Part shown: positions 11,511-22,608 of the stretch, piece by piece | How the letters are laid out: the number at the start of each line of letters is the position of its first letter | Numbering within the stretch: position 1 is the stretch's first letter | Assembly: GCA_001465935.1 (NCBI GenBank) | Contig: LNKV01000022.1 | Location: forward strand, 496,001-560,000 | Source of the DNA: Clarireedia homoeocarpa | Taxonomy: Eukaryota > Ascomycota > Leotiomycetes > Helotiales > Rutstroemiaceae | DNA: 64,000 nucleotides | Reading direction: 5' to 3' | The notes under the pieces: generated by a model | What the model was told of the DNA's origin: nothing | What the model saw: the letters and a program-made list of their open reading frames with translations, nothing else | Databases searched by the model: none | Made by a program: the position numbers and the translations under genes

Positions 11511-12513
11511 TTTGGAAATATTTTAAAATTTTCGGTTTTCCTGAAAACCTGGAACTACCCCTCTACCCCGCGATGAATTCCCTCTTGCGACCAGAATGAC
11601 TGTAACTTGTCGGTATCTCCAAAGCAAAGGATGAAGTCGTCGTCGATACTCCACGTGACGGGTAGTAATTGAGTTGATGAATGGTATTGGCTGGGAGGGA
11701 TCTTTTGATGGAGATAGATGAAGGTGTTTCGCGCTGAGGTTGGTGTTGTGTGTGTGGAGGGATTGAAAAACCGAGACTCACCACTGTCCCAGATTGAGCT
11801 TTTTGGTGTAGTGGTTTGAGAGGTGGACTCTTCACGGCGTTAGTTTAGCGAGGGGAGCTAAGCTGAGTTGGTCTTAGAAACAAATGCTCGAAAGCTGCAA
11901 AAGTGCCAAACCGCCAACCTGACATCAAAGAAATCCTTTAATTTCTAGACAAAGACATGATATGATGCTGGCATGACTCAGCAAAAATGCATCGAGTAAG
12001 ATGAGAGTTCCATGTACGACGTCTCCAAACTCTGTATATTAATTAAGTGAGCAGAGCTCCGTGGAGTATGGAGCTCCGGTATGTGCCTAGAAAGATCCGG
12101 AGATTTCCTTTCTGGTGTAGAAACGCTGCCCCTCATTCCTTATTGAGCCGCAGCTTTCGCTTCTCTGAGGCGGGTCATTCATACGACATCGAACCAATCA
12201 ACAGGATTCGTTCAGATCATTCGAGATTCTACTACAGTATTTCCCTTTCGGTCCATTGTTCGAAAAGCACTAGTGAGCTCGATTATCATTGGACCCTGAT
12301 TTCCTGGTTGCTAAGATAGCAAAGGCGGTGGCAGAAAAACAATCCACTTGCGAAGAAAAAATTCCCAACGACCCCCAAGCCGAGATTGCGCAAATACATC
12401 TTGATTATTGACTATCTTCATATTTCTCAATACCACCATCTCCTCGTCTTCATTCCCTTCCTTACTCTCCTTCCCTCTCCTTCCTCCCCCAGCTCACTTT
12501 ATTTCTCGCGAAC
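11511..12513. promoter_or_regulatory. Shared divergent promoter region BRF1 / PRMT1
   Basis: One kilobase separates the two start codons, which point away from each other, so both promoters must lie here. Close to the methyltransferase ATG there is a long pyrimidine-rich tract (about 12418-12490), typical of fungal core promoters and leaders. No coding sequence is seen. Confidence 0.5.
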
Positions 12514-13848
12514 ATGGCTGAGGATCCTATGAAGGGTTTGGAGCATTCTGAGGCTCACTACTTCAACAGGTAAATAAATACCTCACTTTTTGAACCCTTG
12601 GGATTTTGCTTTCAGGACGTTGCTATGAGAACAACTGGCTAACATACATATAGTTACAATCACCATGGTATGCGAATCAGATAAAGTGCGAGGACAATTT
12701 AAATGCTAACTAAATTGGTATAAAGGTATCCATGAGGAGATGTTGGTATGTACTTTCTTCGCAAAACAAAAACTGCTTCCCATCCTCTCTCCTCAGACCT
12801 CACTAATCTTTGAGTGTAGAAAGATGAAGTCCGAACTCGATCATACATGAATGCCATTGTGCAGAACAAGCACCTCTTCAAAGACAAGATTGTCCTCGAT
12901 GTCGGATGTGGTACCTCGATTCTTAGCATGTTCGTGCTCTTTAGAGGCATTTTCCTTATAACTTAATCCATTACTAACCTTGCGTAAGGTTTGCTGTCAA
13001 GGCTGGTGCGAAACACGTCATTGGTGTCGACATGTCTACCATTATCGAGAAGGCCCGCGAGATTGTCGCAGTGAACGGAATGTCCGACAAGATTACATTG
13101 TTACAAGGAAAGATGGAGGAGGTTGAACTCCCATTCCCAAAGGTTGATATCATTATCTCTGAATGGATGGGATACTTCTTACTCTACGAGTCCATGTTGG
13201 ATACTGTTCTGTACGCCAGAGACAAGTACCTCACACCAAATGGATTGATCTTCCCAGATAAGGCTACCATCTTCATGGCCGGTATCGAGGATGGAGAATA
13301 CAAGGACGAGAAGATTGGATGTAAGTTTTTTGCTGTCCCCGCATTGCGCAAGGTTCTAAATTTTGATAGTCTGGGACAACGTTTACGGATTCGATTATAG
13401 CCCACTTAAGGCTACCGCCCTTACAGAGCCCCTTGTCGATACTGTCGAGATCAAGGCTGTCGTTACCGATCCCACCCCAGTCCTAACCCTCGATCTCTAC
13501 ACCTGTACGACTGCCGATCTTGCATTCTCTTCACCATTTACACTCGACTGCCGCCGTAACGATTTTGTCCACGCTTTGATCGCTTGGTTCGATATCGATT
13601 TCACCGCTTGCCACAAGCCAATTCGCTTCTCAACTGGTCCTCATACCAAATACACACATTGGAAACAAACCGTATTCTACTTGAGAGAAGTTCTGACAGT
13701 TGAGCAAGGTGAACAGATTAAGGGTGTTTTGAATAACAAGCCGAACGACAAGAATAAGAGAGATTTGGATGTTAAAATCTCATACAAGTTGGAGACCTCA
13801 GACCCTCTCCGACAAGCTGAGGGAAGCTGTGAGTATAAGATGTGTTAA
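12514..13848 (+). CDS. Type I protein arginine N-methyltransferase (PRMT1/Hmt1)
   Basis: This enzyme transfers methyl groups from S-adenosylmethionine to arginines of RNA-binding proteins and histone H4. Six exons fit in frame: 12514-12569, 12654-12667, 12726-12745, 12820-12929, 12989-13320 and 13370-13848, giving 336 residues, the normal size of fungal Hmt1. Motif I is VLDVGCGTSILSM (about 55-67); the double-E loop SEWMGYFLLYESM carries Glu125 and Glu134; the THW loop (YTHWKQ) lies in the C-terminal barrel. Exons 2 and 3 are only 14 and 20 nt long. They restore exactly the conserved residues YNHHG and IHEEML, so they are real micro-exons. The protein ends YKMC. Confidence 0.96.
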
Positions 13849-14391
13849 TGAGCTGGCATCATGGCTAGAGGTGAAATGATGAGGAAAGAAGAAACTTTCG
13901 CGGCTGAGAGCGCAGTTTCTTCGAAAGAACTGAAAGATTCGTTCTTGTCTATGTTTCTTTATTCGGAAACATTTGTTCGGAGACGACATATTTTATGATA
14001 AATTAGGGAAATTTGGCGTCAAAGATAGGAAGGAAGAAAGGATACTTCGATCTACTCTATTTGAGATCATGAAGGAATGAATGTATGCATGCTCGCACTA
14101 GCATAAATGAGCATAGCGATGTATAGTAGCTATGGTAGCTATTTTCCATCAATCTAGTTGTTGATATTGAGATCTATCTTCAATACTATATGCATGCTAT
14201 TACTTCCGGGCTCATGGAATGATTTCATTTCGAGTATGGAATATACCAAAGGGAAATGCACACGCCAAAATATGACATCGGGGCGTTAAAATCTGAATAG
14301 TCTCTCTCGGCTATCCTTCAAATGTTCTTCGATCATCTTCACCACTCTGCTTTGATTAAGACAACTCAAAGGAAACGTGGAAACATACATC
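13849..14391. other. Intergenic, 3' side of PRMT1
   Basis: AT-rich sequence holding the probable 3' untranslated region of the methyltransferase gene. No further gene is seen. Confidence 0.4.
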
Positions 14392-14664
14392 CACCAGGGG
14401 GTGTACTAACTGAGTGACCAGCCGTAATTTAGTCGAAATCATCAAAAAGTGGTTTAAAATCGATATTATTTAGCAACGCATTGTAGAATCGCTGGCTCTT
14501 TCCGGTCGTATATTCGCAGGGTATTACTTTATTAGTAGATGTAATCTTATATATTGTAAGCCTAGTATTGACCATATTTAATATGGTTGATTAAAGAGTG
14601 TTGGTAGTTAGAAATGAGGGCATTCGCTTACAATTTGGTCACTCAATTACTACACCCCCTGGTG
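14392..14664. mobile_element. MITE, 273 bp, 29-bp terminal inverted repeats
   Basis: The left end (14392-14420, starting CACCAGGGGGTGTA) and the reverse complement of the right end (14636-14664) match at 27 of 29 positions. The trinucleotide ATC flanks both sides (14389-14391 and 14665-14667) as a likely target-site duplication. The interior is AT-rich and has no coding capacity. This is the structure of a miniature inverted-repeat transposable element mobilised by a DNA transposase elsewhere. A 3-bp duplication fits the PIF/Harbinger type, but that class assignment is inference. Confidence 0.85.
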
Positions 14665-15474
14665 ATCCAGGCGATTAAGTTACACATTATCGTCTTACTT
14701 TCCCTATCCGTCTGCAGCCCGCCCCATCTGTCTAACCCCTGCGCTTTATCACATGTCAAGTAAGCATAGATACGCACTACGTCTGCAAGCCTGCTTACTA
14801 GAGCCCGCTTGTATCTCCGGCTTCGAAACGTTATTCACGGGTGGAGTCGCAGTCGAGCAAAAAGGAAGTGCTGTTACTGGATTGGATTTTCCTTCTCCTT
14901 CTTCTGCTTACTCTTACTCTTTCTCTGTGGTTTGGTTTGGTTTGGTTTGGTTTGGTGGGCAGAGTGGATGGATGAGATCATATATGCATGCATATACCGT
15001 AACGATGGATGGATGGATGGAGTTGAGGTTCATCTGATAGGAGTTTTTTTACTTGGAACGTATTGTATAGAATAAGTTAGTATGGGGAGTATGGTGTTGA
15101 TTTACTGGTTACAATTGCTCGTAGAATTACGATGAAGTACATGTAAGTAAGGGTATCTTATCAGACTTGAGGAAATAAGGAAGGTTGGATCTATCTGTTT
15201 AAAACGAGTAATAGACGAGGGGGTAACTTATATTTCTTTCCTCCCCTGTTTCCCATTGCCTTGGCAAATGATATATATTTACAAATACCGACAAAACGCC
15301 GACGCCATGCGCTCTAATGCCTTCAAGGACGTCTAATATCCAGATAGTGTCATACCAGATATTCCTCACCAAGTAGCGAAAAACTTCTTACCTGTTTCTC
15401 TCTCCTTTGTCTATCTCCTATCACTCTCCCATATCGTATCTCTGCGATCAACATCCATATATCAACCATGGGCA
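14665..15474. other. Intergenic between MITE and MUS81
   Basis: Contains a (TTTGG)n tract at about 14932-14957 and a (GGAT)n tract near 15005-15020. Open frames over the repeats are of low complexity and not credible genes. Confidence 0.45.
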
Positions 15475-17382
15475 TCAACCCCCGCATCCCCCCCAAACCT
15501 CTGCAATCTTCCCACTCAACGCAATACCCACCTTCTTCTTCCCCATCAACCCTCCCAGCTGATTCGAAACCATCTCCCGCATCCTCTTATCCCTCTTCTC
15601 CTTGTCCTTCATAACCACCACAGCTGGACCTTTCCCTTTCCCTTTAATTTTCTCTTTCCCTCCCATTCCCTCTCGGCTACTATTCCCGTCGCCCTCAGCG
15701 CACTCGCCAAACGCCTCCATGAACCTCCTCGGCGTGCTCCACCTCTTCTGAATCTCGATTGCCTTTTCAGCTTCTACGCCTTTCATACATAGAAGCATTT
15801 TTAAGAAGACGTCTTTTAGAGTTAGAACATTAGATTTGCTTGCTAGAGCTTCGAACGCTTCAAAAGTAATGTAATGACCCATTCCACCGCCTCCTCCTCC
15901 TCCTCCAGCCCCTACCCCTACCTTATCCTTTTCAACACTCAACCCCCTCAATGAAAGATGATTATTCGTCGTCAACACAGCCGTTGGCACAACATAGAGC
16001 GGCCGCCCTTCATAAACTTTCGTTAGCAACCTATGCATCCTCTCAATATACGGCAGGGTCTCCCTCAGTCCATCCGTCTGCTTCACGTGGAATTTATCCA
16101 GCACCTGCATCTTCGCTATCGACGTATCGAGGGCCATCTCCCAGTTTTGTCGATAATCCGTATCGAGTTGTATGTGTTCGATTAGGTACGTCACGTTCTT
16201 CACACCCAGCTTCTTCAGCCGGAATTTCTGCTCGTCGTATCGCCGGTCTTTGATTGAGCTGATGAGGTCGTCGAGACGTTTACGCTCGATTATGTGGTCG
16301 AGAACTACGGAGTTTGATACAGAATCGAGATTAAGCCAGCGGGCATTGTCAGGCGCGACTTTAGCTACCCAGAGAAAGTCGCCAAGGGGGAGAGCACGCA
16401 CGCTATGCGGAATAGAATGTTCGGTGAAGTGGTTGGAGATGTAGTCACGATCTTTTTTGGATGCGACTTCTCGAGTGTCGATTATGAGCTCAATGGTGAA
16501 GGCTCCGGGGCGTAAGATTATTGGGGTAAATTTTGGGAGTGATGAGTTCGAGTCGAGGAGGGCACCGTCGGGTATAGTGGGGGTATGGGAGGGTGGTTGT
16601 TTGGAGGGAGTGGGGGAGTCAGAGAGAACTTCAATGTCAGAGTCATCGAAGGTGTTGGTAGCTGTAGTGGTGCTTGGTCCTGCTTCTGCAGAGACGAAAC
16701 CTGACATCCGTCTTTGACTTGGGTCGCTACTCTTCTTCATGCTTTCTGCAAGGTCCCAACCTTCTTCTGTAAGATAGTATCTTGTCGCGGGGTTCTTCTT
16801 CGTGTATACCATATCCTTATTCACCAAAGTTTTGATAGAATCCCATGCAGTGTAAAATTTCCCTGTCGGAGGTTTGGTGAACGATATGTCGCAATGTGGT
16901 TGTGCTAATGGGATAAGTTGTTCTTTAGTGATTCCCTCTCTGCTTGATCTAGGCAATGTTGCAAGAGCCAGCAATAGCGCATAAGCTCCCGTTCTCTGTC
17001 CTGGCACATATGATCTGAGCTTCTTCGCAGGCTTCTTCAATGGCCTGGGAGGCTCAACATCTGAATTCTCATCTTCGTCTCCTTCGCCAAGCACAGAAGC
17101 ATTTCTCTTTCGTTTGTGTTTCGGTTCCGACGGCATCGCTATACCATTTTCCTCGCAAAAGTTCTGAAGTTTCTCGGTCAATGTTTTGACCAGCTTTTCT
17201 CCAACGCCCTGTAGCTCTATTGCTTCGGAAGGGTGTTGGAACATCTTCGAGCAAGCTTTCATGGAATCGCGTGCTTTGCGTAATGTAGGAAGCGATTTGT
17301 ATCCGCGCGAACTGGCTTCTTGAACCATTTCTTCTAGCCATTCGAGTAATAGCGGATTGCCGCATGTGGTCGGAGGAGGCAT
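15475..17382 (-). CDS. MUS81: Crossover junction endonuclease Mus81
   Basis: Mus81, with Eme1/Mms4, cuts 3'-flaps, replication forks and nicked Holliday junctions during recombinational repair. This intronless frame codes for about 635 residues from the ATG at 17382. The N-terminal helix-hairpin-helix contains IELQGVGEKLVKTL. A winged-helix region holds RSYVPGQRTGAYALLLAL. The XPF-type nuclease follows, with LIIDTREV, LGDFLWVAK and the metal-binding ERKRLDDL motif, then RRYDEQKFRLKK. A glycine-rich insert (eight Gly in a row) and a second C-terminal HhH region close the protein. The frame also has an ATG 28 codons upstream (17466); I prefer 17382 because the family typically starts close to CGNPLLLEWL. 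Confidence 0.95.
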   Translation of the reverse strand: MPPPTTCGNPLLLEWLEEMVQEASSRGYKSLPTLRKARDSMKACSKMFQHPSEAIELQGVGEKLVKTLTEKLQNFCEENGIAMPSEPKHKRKRNASVLGEGDEDENSDVEPPRPLKKPAKKLRSYVPGQRTGAYALLLALATLPRSSREGITKEQLIPLAQPHCDISFTKPPTGKFYTAWDSIKTLVNKDMVYTKKNPATRYYLTEEGWDLAESMKKSSDPSQRRMSGFVSAEAGPSTTTATNTFDDSDIEVLSDSPTPSKQPPSHTPTIPDGALLDSNSSLPKFTPIILRPGAFTIELIIDTREVASKKDRDYISNHFTEHSIPHSVRALPLGDFLWVAKVAPDNARWLNLDSVSNSVVLDHIIERKRLDDLISSIKDRRYDEQKFRLKKLGVKNVTYLIEHIQLDTDYRQNWEMALDTSIAKMQVLDKFHVKQTDGLRETLPYIERMHRLLTKVYEGRPLYVVPTAVLTTNNHLSLRGLSVEKDKVGVGAGGGGGGGGMGHYITFEAFEALASKSNVLTLKDVFLKMLLCMKGVEAEKAIEIQKRWSTPRRFMEAFGECAEGDGNSSREGMGGKEKIKGKGKGPAVVVMKDKEKRDKRMREMVSNQLGGLMGKKKVGIALSGKIAEVWGGCGG

Positions 17383-17769
17383 TTGGTAGAAACGTGGGAA
17401 AAGGAGTGAGTTGGGGGTAGAATGAGCGGATAATGAGGCGATTGAGGGGTAGCAAGTCGGAGGCAAACAAAGGGTCGGGAAGCGGTTTTTTGGAGTCTAT
17501 GTTGGCTTCATCTGCTATGATCTTGAATTTTAACCTCAAGCTAGTAACTTCAGTGACAGACTGTGATGTCGCATAGTGTCTCTATGTTGGGGTGCAGTAG
17601 AAGGTTAGTAATTGCGTTGAGTTGCGAGATTTTTGGGAAGCACAATCAATCTAGAATAGCCCAAACGCGTAAATAAGAGGTCTGGCGCGTTCTCACGTGA
17701 TAAGTAGCTTCATAGATCAACCATAAGTAAAATGGATATCTAAATGTAACATTCAATCAAAGAGATAAT
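17383..17769. other. Intergenic, no gene seen
   Basis: Upstream region of MUS81 and downstream region of the decayed gene next to it. An in-frame upstream ATG for MUS81 lies at 17466. Confidence 0.4.
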
Positions 17770-18600
17770 CTACAAGCCCATCTTTACAGCTTCATTCTCC
17801 CAATAAACTTCCCATGCATCTAGTACGCTGTTATGACATGCTTTGTCCACCTCTGAGAGGTCTTCAACTGTTCTATCCAAACCCTCAACGTGGCGAGCTT
17901 CCCAGAATCTAATCTCATCCTCCTCTCGTGATTCTTTGTATTCCTGGAATTCCGAGAGAAATTTGTCACTTGTAAGCCACCGATCGATCAATACAGTCTC
18001 GAATACGTCCTCCATATTGCGAAAGAACTCAGAGTCGACAGTTTAAAATGTCCTTCTCCATAATCGACCTCAACCACATCATCGTCCAAAAACTATGGTG
18101 AAGTGATTTTTACGCAATCCTTGAACGGTTTCCAGCATATCCAATTGAGGGGAGCTCTGGCTCCAAAAATTTGGGCAAAAAACCCTAGGTATAGACCGAT
18201 ATCCCAGGAGCCACCCGTCCTTTCGGCGCACCTTATGCGTTCTGCGATACGACTCTTGAATGCGCTGTTCGACAATGTATTGGGATCATTTCTAGTGAAA
18301 TTCTCCTATGGGAGCCCACGATTTATCAATGTCTGCAAGGAGACCTTGTGGAGCACGTACTGCTCAGGTATAGCCCATTCGAAAAGCTTCTCGTAAGTGA
18401 AGAGGTGTGGCTTTGGGTGTCCGGACTCATCTGCTAAGGCTTTTGCAGAATGGATGTTTGCAAAAAGCACGATTGAGCGTATCGATGATGCGGACACTGA
18501 CTGATACTAGTGCTGTAGGCACTCGACTGCCTTTGTTGGGGTGATCTGTGAATTCATCAATGAGCTCCGCATCGGACAAGAAACTACCTCTTGGCGGTTT
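17770..18600 (-). pseudogene. Decayed gene of unknown family
   Basis: Reading the minus strand gives coding-like segments that do not join into one frame. First comes a segment with GKPPRGSFLSDAELIDEF (about 18598-18510). Next is one with ALADESGHPKPHLFTYEKL that meets a TAG near 18306 and reads on in the same frame to SFKDCVKITSP-like sequence and another TAG at about 18093. After that are FLDDDVVEVDYGEG and, shifted by one base near 18045, a 90-residue segment ending ENEAVKMGL at 17770. Some gaps could be short introns: one GTATCA..CAAAAG intron is plausible. At least one frame shift and one stop are not easily explained. I do not recognise the family. It could still be a functional multi-exon gene that I have read wrongly. 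Confidence 0.4.
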
Positions 18601-18612
18601 ACCGATGCAAAC

Positions 18613-19613
18613 TGACCAGCGCTACTATTGGAGTATACTCGAGTATATATTGCAAGGCTGGCCATGGCTCGCATAACTTATATCATTTTGAGTATTGCTG
18701 GCGAAAATTTCCAAGCGATTTATTACTGGGAGATAGCTGTCTTGCACAACCCTGTCGCTTCTATGCCATTGAATAGAAACGAACCAAAATCATTAGTTTT
18801 TCGTATGAGAAAAACCAATCAGAAGCACGAAACCCGACAGCTTGCCTTCCCGGTTAGCTATTTCGGTGTCAATTCTTCTCTTTGTGTCTCGGTGCAAAGT
18901 TTTCTCCATCACATTTCAACAAAACCCCGCCTTCGGGGTAACATGCCACACAAATCCTACCTTAAATGCAAAGGGCCAGTGATATGAAATGCCCCATACA
19001 TTGGCGACTGGTGCCCCGCTCCGTCTATTCGTCACGAAGAAGGTGGTACGAACAAGTCAGTGAAAAATTACGAGCGCGCCAGGGAGCAGGATTCAGCCAG
19101 AGGGAAAGGTAACTTGACTGCAAGAAGTCGATTTTTCCGGTTCTAGAGGGATGACAAAGATCGGATGAAGTGCTATCTTGTGACGTGGAAATCCCTTCAT
19201 CTTGTGGTAGTTCCGCAATCAAGAAGTCTTTGCTGCACTTGGGGTTGCAGTTCTTGAGGCGTAGACACTTAGGGGTGTGCACAAGCTACGTAGCGAAAAA
19301 ATTGTCCTCCAATCAGAGATCCATATGTTTTGATTTCTGCAGAATAATCATGATTATACCGCCGAACACGTATTTTACAACAAACACTCTCAAGCTCTCG
19401 AACCCAATACATCGGAGCCGCTCAGAAATCCAGATCCCAAACTTCTTCCAAGCAGTAATACGACCAATCCTTGTGCGATGCGATCTCGTGTCCATCTCTT
19501 TACTATGGCCTTCTTGGTCGACTTCATCAGCTGTGTTATTGAGTTGGAGCTCCTTGTTTTAATCGAATGCATATGTCACCGATGATTTTGCAGAATCCCT
19601 TATATTTCCTGTA
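18613..19613. other. Intergenic, no gene seen
   Basis: One kilobase between the decayed gene and the membrane-protein gene. Frames of up to 119 codons exist on the plus strand but show no domain, codon pattern or splice logic, so I leave them out. Confidence 0.4.
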
Positions 19614-20875
19614 ATGAGTCGTAAGAAGATTCCTCCTGGCTTCTGGGCAACATTTCCAGCTGCCCCACCACCGGAAGGTGTCAAGTCGAACTTTGACCAC
19701 CCCGCAAACCACGATGCATCTCTCATTGCGTTGAATACAATATTTCTGGCCTTGACAATAATCGTGGTCACGATGCGATTGTATGCGAAAGGAGCGGTCA
19801 TGCACACATTGGGTTGGGACGACTGTAAGATACTCTCGATTTCAGTCATCATTCTTTCGAAACCATGAGATGAGCTATTTGTGACAGACTTCCGATGATA
19901 GATACATGCGCCCTGGCTGCGGCTACCTCTGTGGTTCATTCTGGTGTTATGCTGAGTAGTCTCCAATATGGATTTGGCAGGCATCTTTGGGATATTCGCG
20001 CTTTCACACTTCTGGATGTCTCGGTCGTACGAACAATCGCAGCACCATCCGTGGTCTACCCATTCGTTATATATCTAGTCAAGGTATCCATTCTTCTTCT
20101 ATACCTCCGTACCTTCGGGGTTAACAGACTCGTTCGCCAACTCGTATATATCGGACTACTATTCCTAACACTATTCTATATATCCTATATCGGGGTATCG
20201 ATTGCTGTCTTAATCTATTGTGTTTCGCCAGTAAGCAATGTGACATACGACGTGTGCAAGAATGAGTACGCCGTTCTCGTATTTCAAGGCGTCTTCAATG
20301 TTTGCTCTGACTTCTATGTCTTCCTGATACCTACGCAATGTATTATCCGCCTCCATGTCAGCAAAGGACAGAAGATTGGACTGCTGGTCATATTCCTTGC
20401 TGGCTTGGTCACTTGCTTAGTCTCGATTGCTCGTTTGATAAATCTAGCCATCACGTTTGATGGACCAGATGCTCTATGGAACGCGGCTTTATCCGCCGAA
20501 TTCTCGTAAGCTAATATTCTTCTATGTGTTTTAAGTTTTGCTAATATCATTGAAAGGATTGTCGAGATTAATCTCGGCATCATCGCTTCATGCATGTCTA
20601 CTTTGCCGGGACTTATATCGAATATCACTGGATCCTCAGTCTTCCGGAGCATTCGCACATTTTTCTTCTCGAGTCGCGGCAACACCACGAAGCGCAGCAA
20701 AAGCACTAGTAATACGCAAAGTAATTCAAGAGGAACTGCGCCAGATCAACCTTTTAGATCACCAAAAAGCACGTATATCGAATTGGAAGATCGACCGAGA
20801 TTTGAGCTTCAAGGGCATAGGGATATTGATAATACTTCGGATAGTATACAATTGAGAGAGATGAATGCGCCTTGA
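19614..20875 (+). CDS. PTH11/SAT5-like integral membrane protein (fungal rhodopsin domain)
   Basis: Three exons join in frame: 19614-19824, 19902-20505 and 20557-20875, giving 377 residues. The first intron restores the family hallmark GWDDY at the end of the first cytoplasmic loop. A second hallmark, YGFGRH, follows the second helix. Seven hydrophobic segments are visible, then a cytoplasmic Ser/Thr-rich tail ending QLREMNAP. Proteins of this type include PTH11-like receptors and the SAT5-like membrane proteins of secondary-metabolite loci; their ligands are mostly unknown. A role in sensing surface or chemical cues is inference. No biosynthetic cluster surrounds it. Confidence 0.88.
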
Positions 20876-21390
20876 TATGAAGTCGCAGTTTGCGTTTGAT
20901 TACATAGATATGACGGACAAGAAATTCCTGATAATATAGTCTCACTCGTATTTTCCTCGGAGTTTCCCAAACTTCAGATCTGCAAAATACTGTCCATAAC
21001 CAGAGGTATCAATATATGCAAGGGATCGGAAATATTTATTCATCCGTGGATTCTTCTACGCTGGAATGGCACTGTACTGTTTTTCATTTACCTAGGCTCC
21101 TCATTTCTGATGGATGATTTCACCACATAGCTTCAGTCATGCTCTCAGGACAGTAGAGTGCAGGTGCGGAAATACGGAGTGCGGAGACCTCTGGCTTCAA
21201 CAACAAGGTGATGAAAACAATTCAAATAGCAATTGCTGTCATGCCATGAATGTTATTCTACTTTTCTGTTGCAACTAAGCACTGGATATGATACCAGAAT
21301 CAGAAAACTTAGATCAAACTTGCCAAATGCTCTACATTATGACCAATCTCCACCTCTCAAATCAGATCCATCCCGAATGTTTGCGAAAAG
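20876..21390. other. Intergenic between convergent genes
   Basis: Holds the 3' regions of the membrane-protein gene (+) and the dehydrogenase gene (-). Nothing else is seen. Confidence 0.4.
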
Positions 21391-22608
21391 TTATTCTCCT
21401 TTCCGGTCCTTCGGCAAAAAAGACCTCCCCGCACGCTTGATACCTTCCTGCAGGCTGACGCGTGGTCTGTAACCCAACGCCCGCTTCGCCTTATCAATCC
21501 TGTACGTCCTTGTCAGACAGCTGTATCTTATACCCACACGATTCATCCTCGATGTTTTCCGTCCAAACGACATAATCCAAACCCACCACTCAGCAATAAA
21601 AGCCATAAACAAAGCGAAAAACTTCGGGATAGACTTCACATCCTCTTTGCGAATAGGGTATCCAGCCGCGCTGCCAATTCTACGAGCAAAGTCCCAAAAT
21701 GGAATATGTTCGTCGTTGGTAATCACAAAGCCCTGTCCATCAACGCGAAGACTCTCATCCGACACGGGAGCCTCACGTTGACGCAACAAGGCTTGTGCTG
21801 CGAGAACGTGGGCATCGATCACGTTGGTTACGTAGGTGAAATCGAATAGATTTTTGCCGTTGCCAATCTGATATTTGAGTTTTCCTGCAGCAGCATTTTC
21901 TGCGAGACTTCCTGCTGTAGGTTCATTCTCACCAAAGATGCCTGAGGGGCGGATACAGGCGGTGAGGAATCCTTTCTTTGGATTGTTGCTCTTGAGGACG
22001 AGCTCATCGGCAAGAGCCTTGGAATGGGAGTATATCTCCTGCTGAGTGGGCAAAAAGACCAAGGGAAGGGTCTCGTCTGCTTCGACTAGGTCGCTCACTG
22101 CGTCGTGAATGACCGAGGCGCTAGATGTATATACAAATGCTTTGACACCCAGATCCTGTTCATTTAAGGTCAGCAAAGTCTCATGTTGCTAATTTTCTCA
22201 CTAGAATATGGAACATTTCTGACTATCCCATCGACTCATAACACTCGACATCGAACACTCGACCTGGCGAATGCTACAAAACACTATACATACCTCTGAA
22301 CATTCAAGAAGATTTCTTGTACCTTCGACATTGACTTTGATATACAGTGCCAAGTCCAGCAACCCAGGCGGAGGCGATGCGGTATGAATGACAACTTCAG
22401 GCAGCGGGTTCAAACTCTGCAGCGTGGCGCTGACCTGGTCTTTGTTGGTTATATCGACATTGTAATACTGAACCGTGTCTATACGGTTATTCTCAGTACG
22501 CACGTCGAAGACATACACATGACGTGGTGGTGAATCCAGCCGGAGTAACTCAGAGACCAGACGGTGACCGAGAGCGCCACATCCTCCGATAACCAGGACA
22601 GATTCCAT
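21391..22608 (-). CDS. NAD(P)-dependent 3-beta-HSD / Erg26-like dehydrogenase
   Basis: Extended short-chain dehydrogenase of the 3-beta-hydroxysteroid dehydrogenase family, whose member Erg26 oxidises and decarboxylates C4-carboxy sterols in ergosterol synthesis. Two exons (22608-22294 and 22155-21391) give 359 residues. The nucleotide-binding motif is VIGGCGALG near the start. Next come NVEGTRNLLECSE, the VYTSSASVIHD strand, and the catalytic Y-S-H-S-K. The substrate side has IRPSGIFGENEP, then FDFTYVTNVIDAHVLAAQAL, and a hydrophobic stretch (FFALFMAFIAEWWVWIMSF) that may attach the enzyme to membranes. The intron starts GTATGT. Whether this is the true Erg26 or a paralogue used elsewhere cannot be settled by eye. 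The frame is open far upstream, with a His-Leu repeat; I chose the ATG directly before the nucleotide fold. Confidence 0.87.

Noticed and set aside
18628..18987. 119-codon plus-strand frame in the gap before the membrane-protein gene
   Set aside because: Composition is random, no motif, no signal peptide cut site, and it lies beside a decayed gene on the other strand.
19614..22608. Membrane protein plus Erg26-like enzyme considered as part of a biosynthetic gene cluster
   Set aside because: No synthase, P450 or cluster regulator nearby; the two genes are convergent and flanked by unrelated genes.
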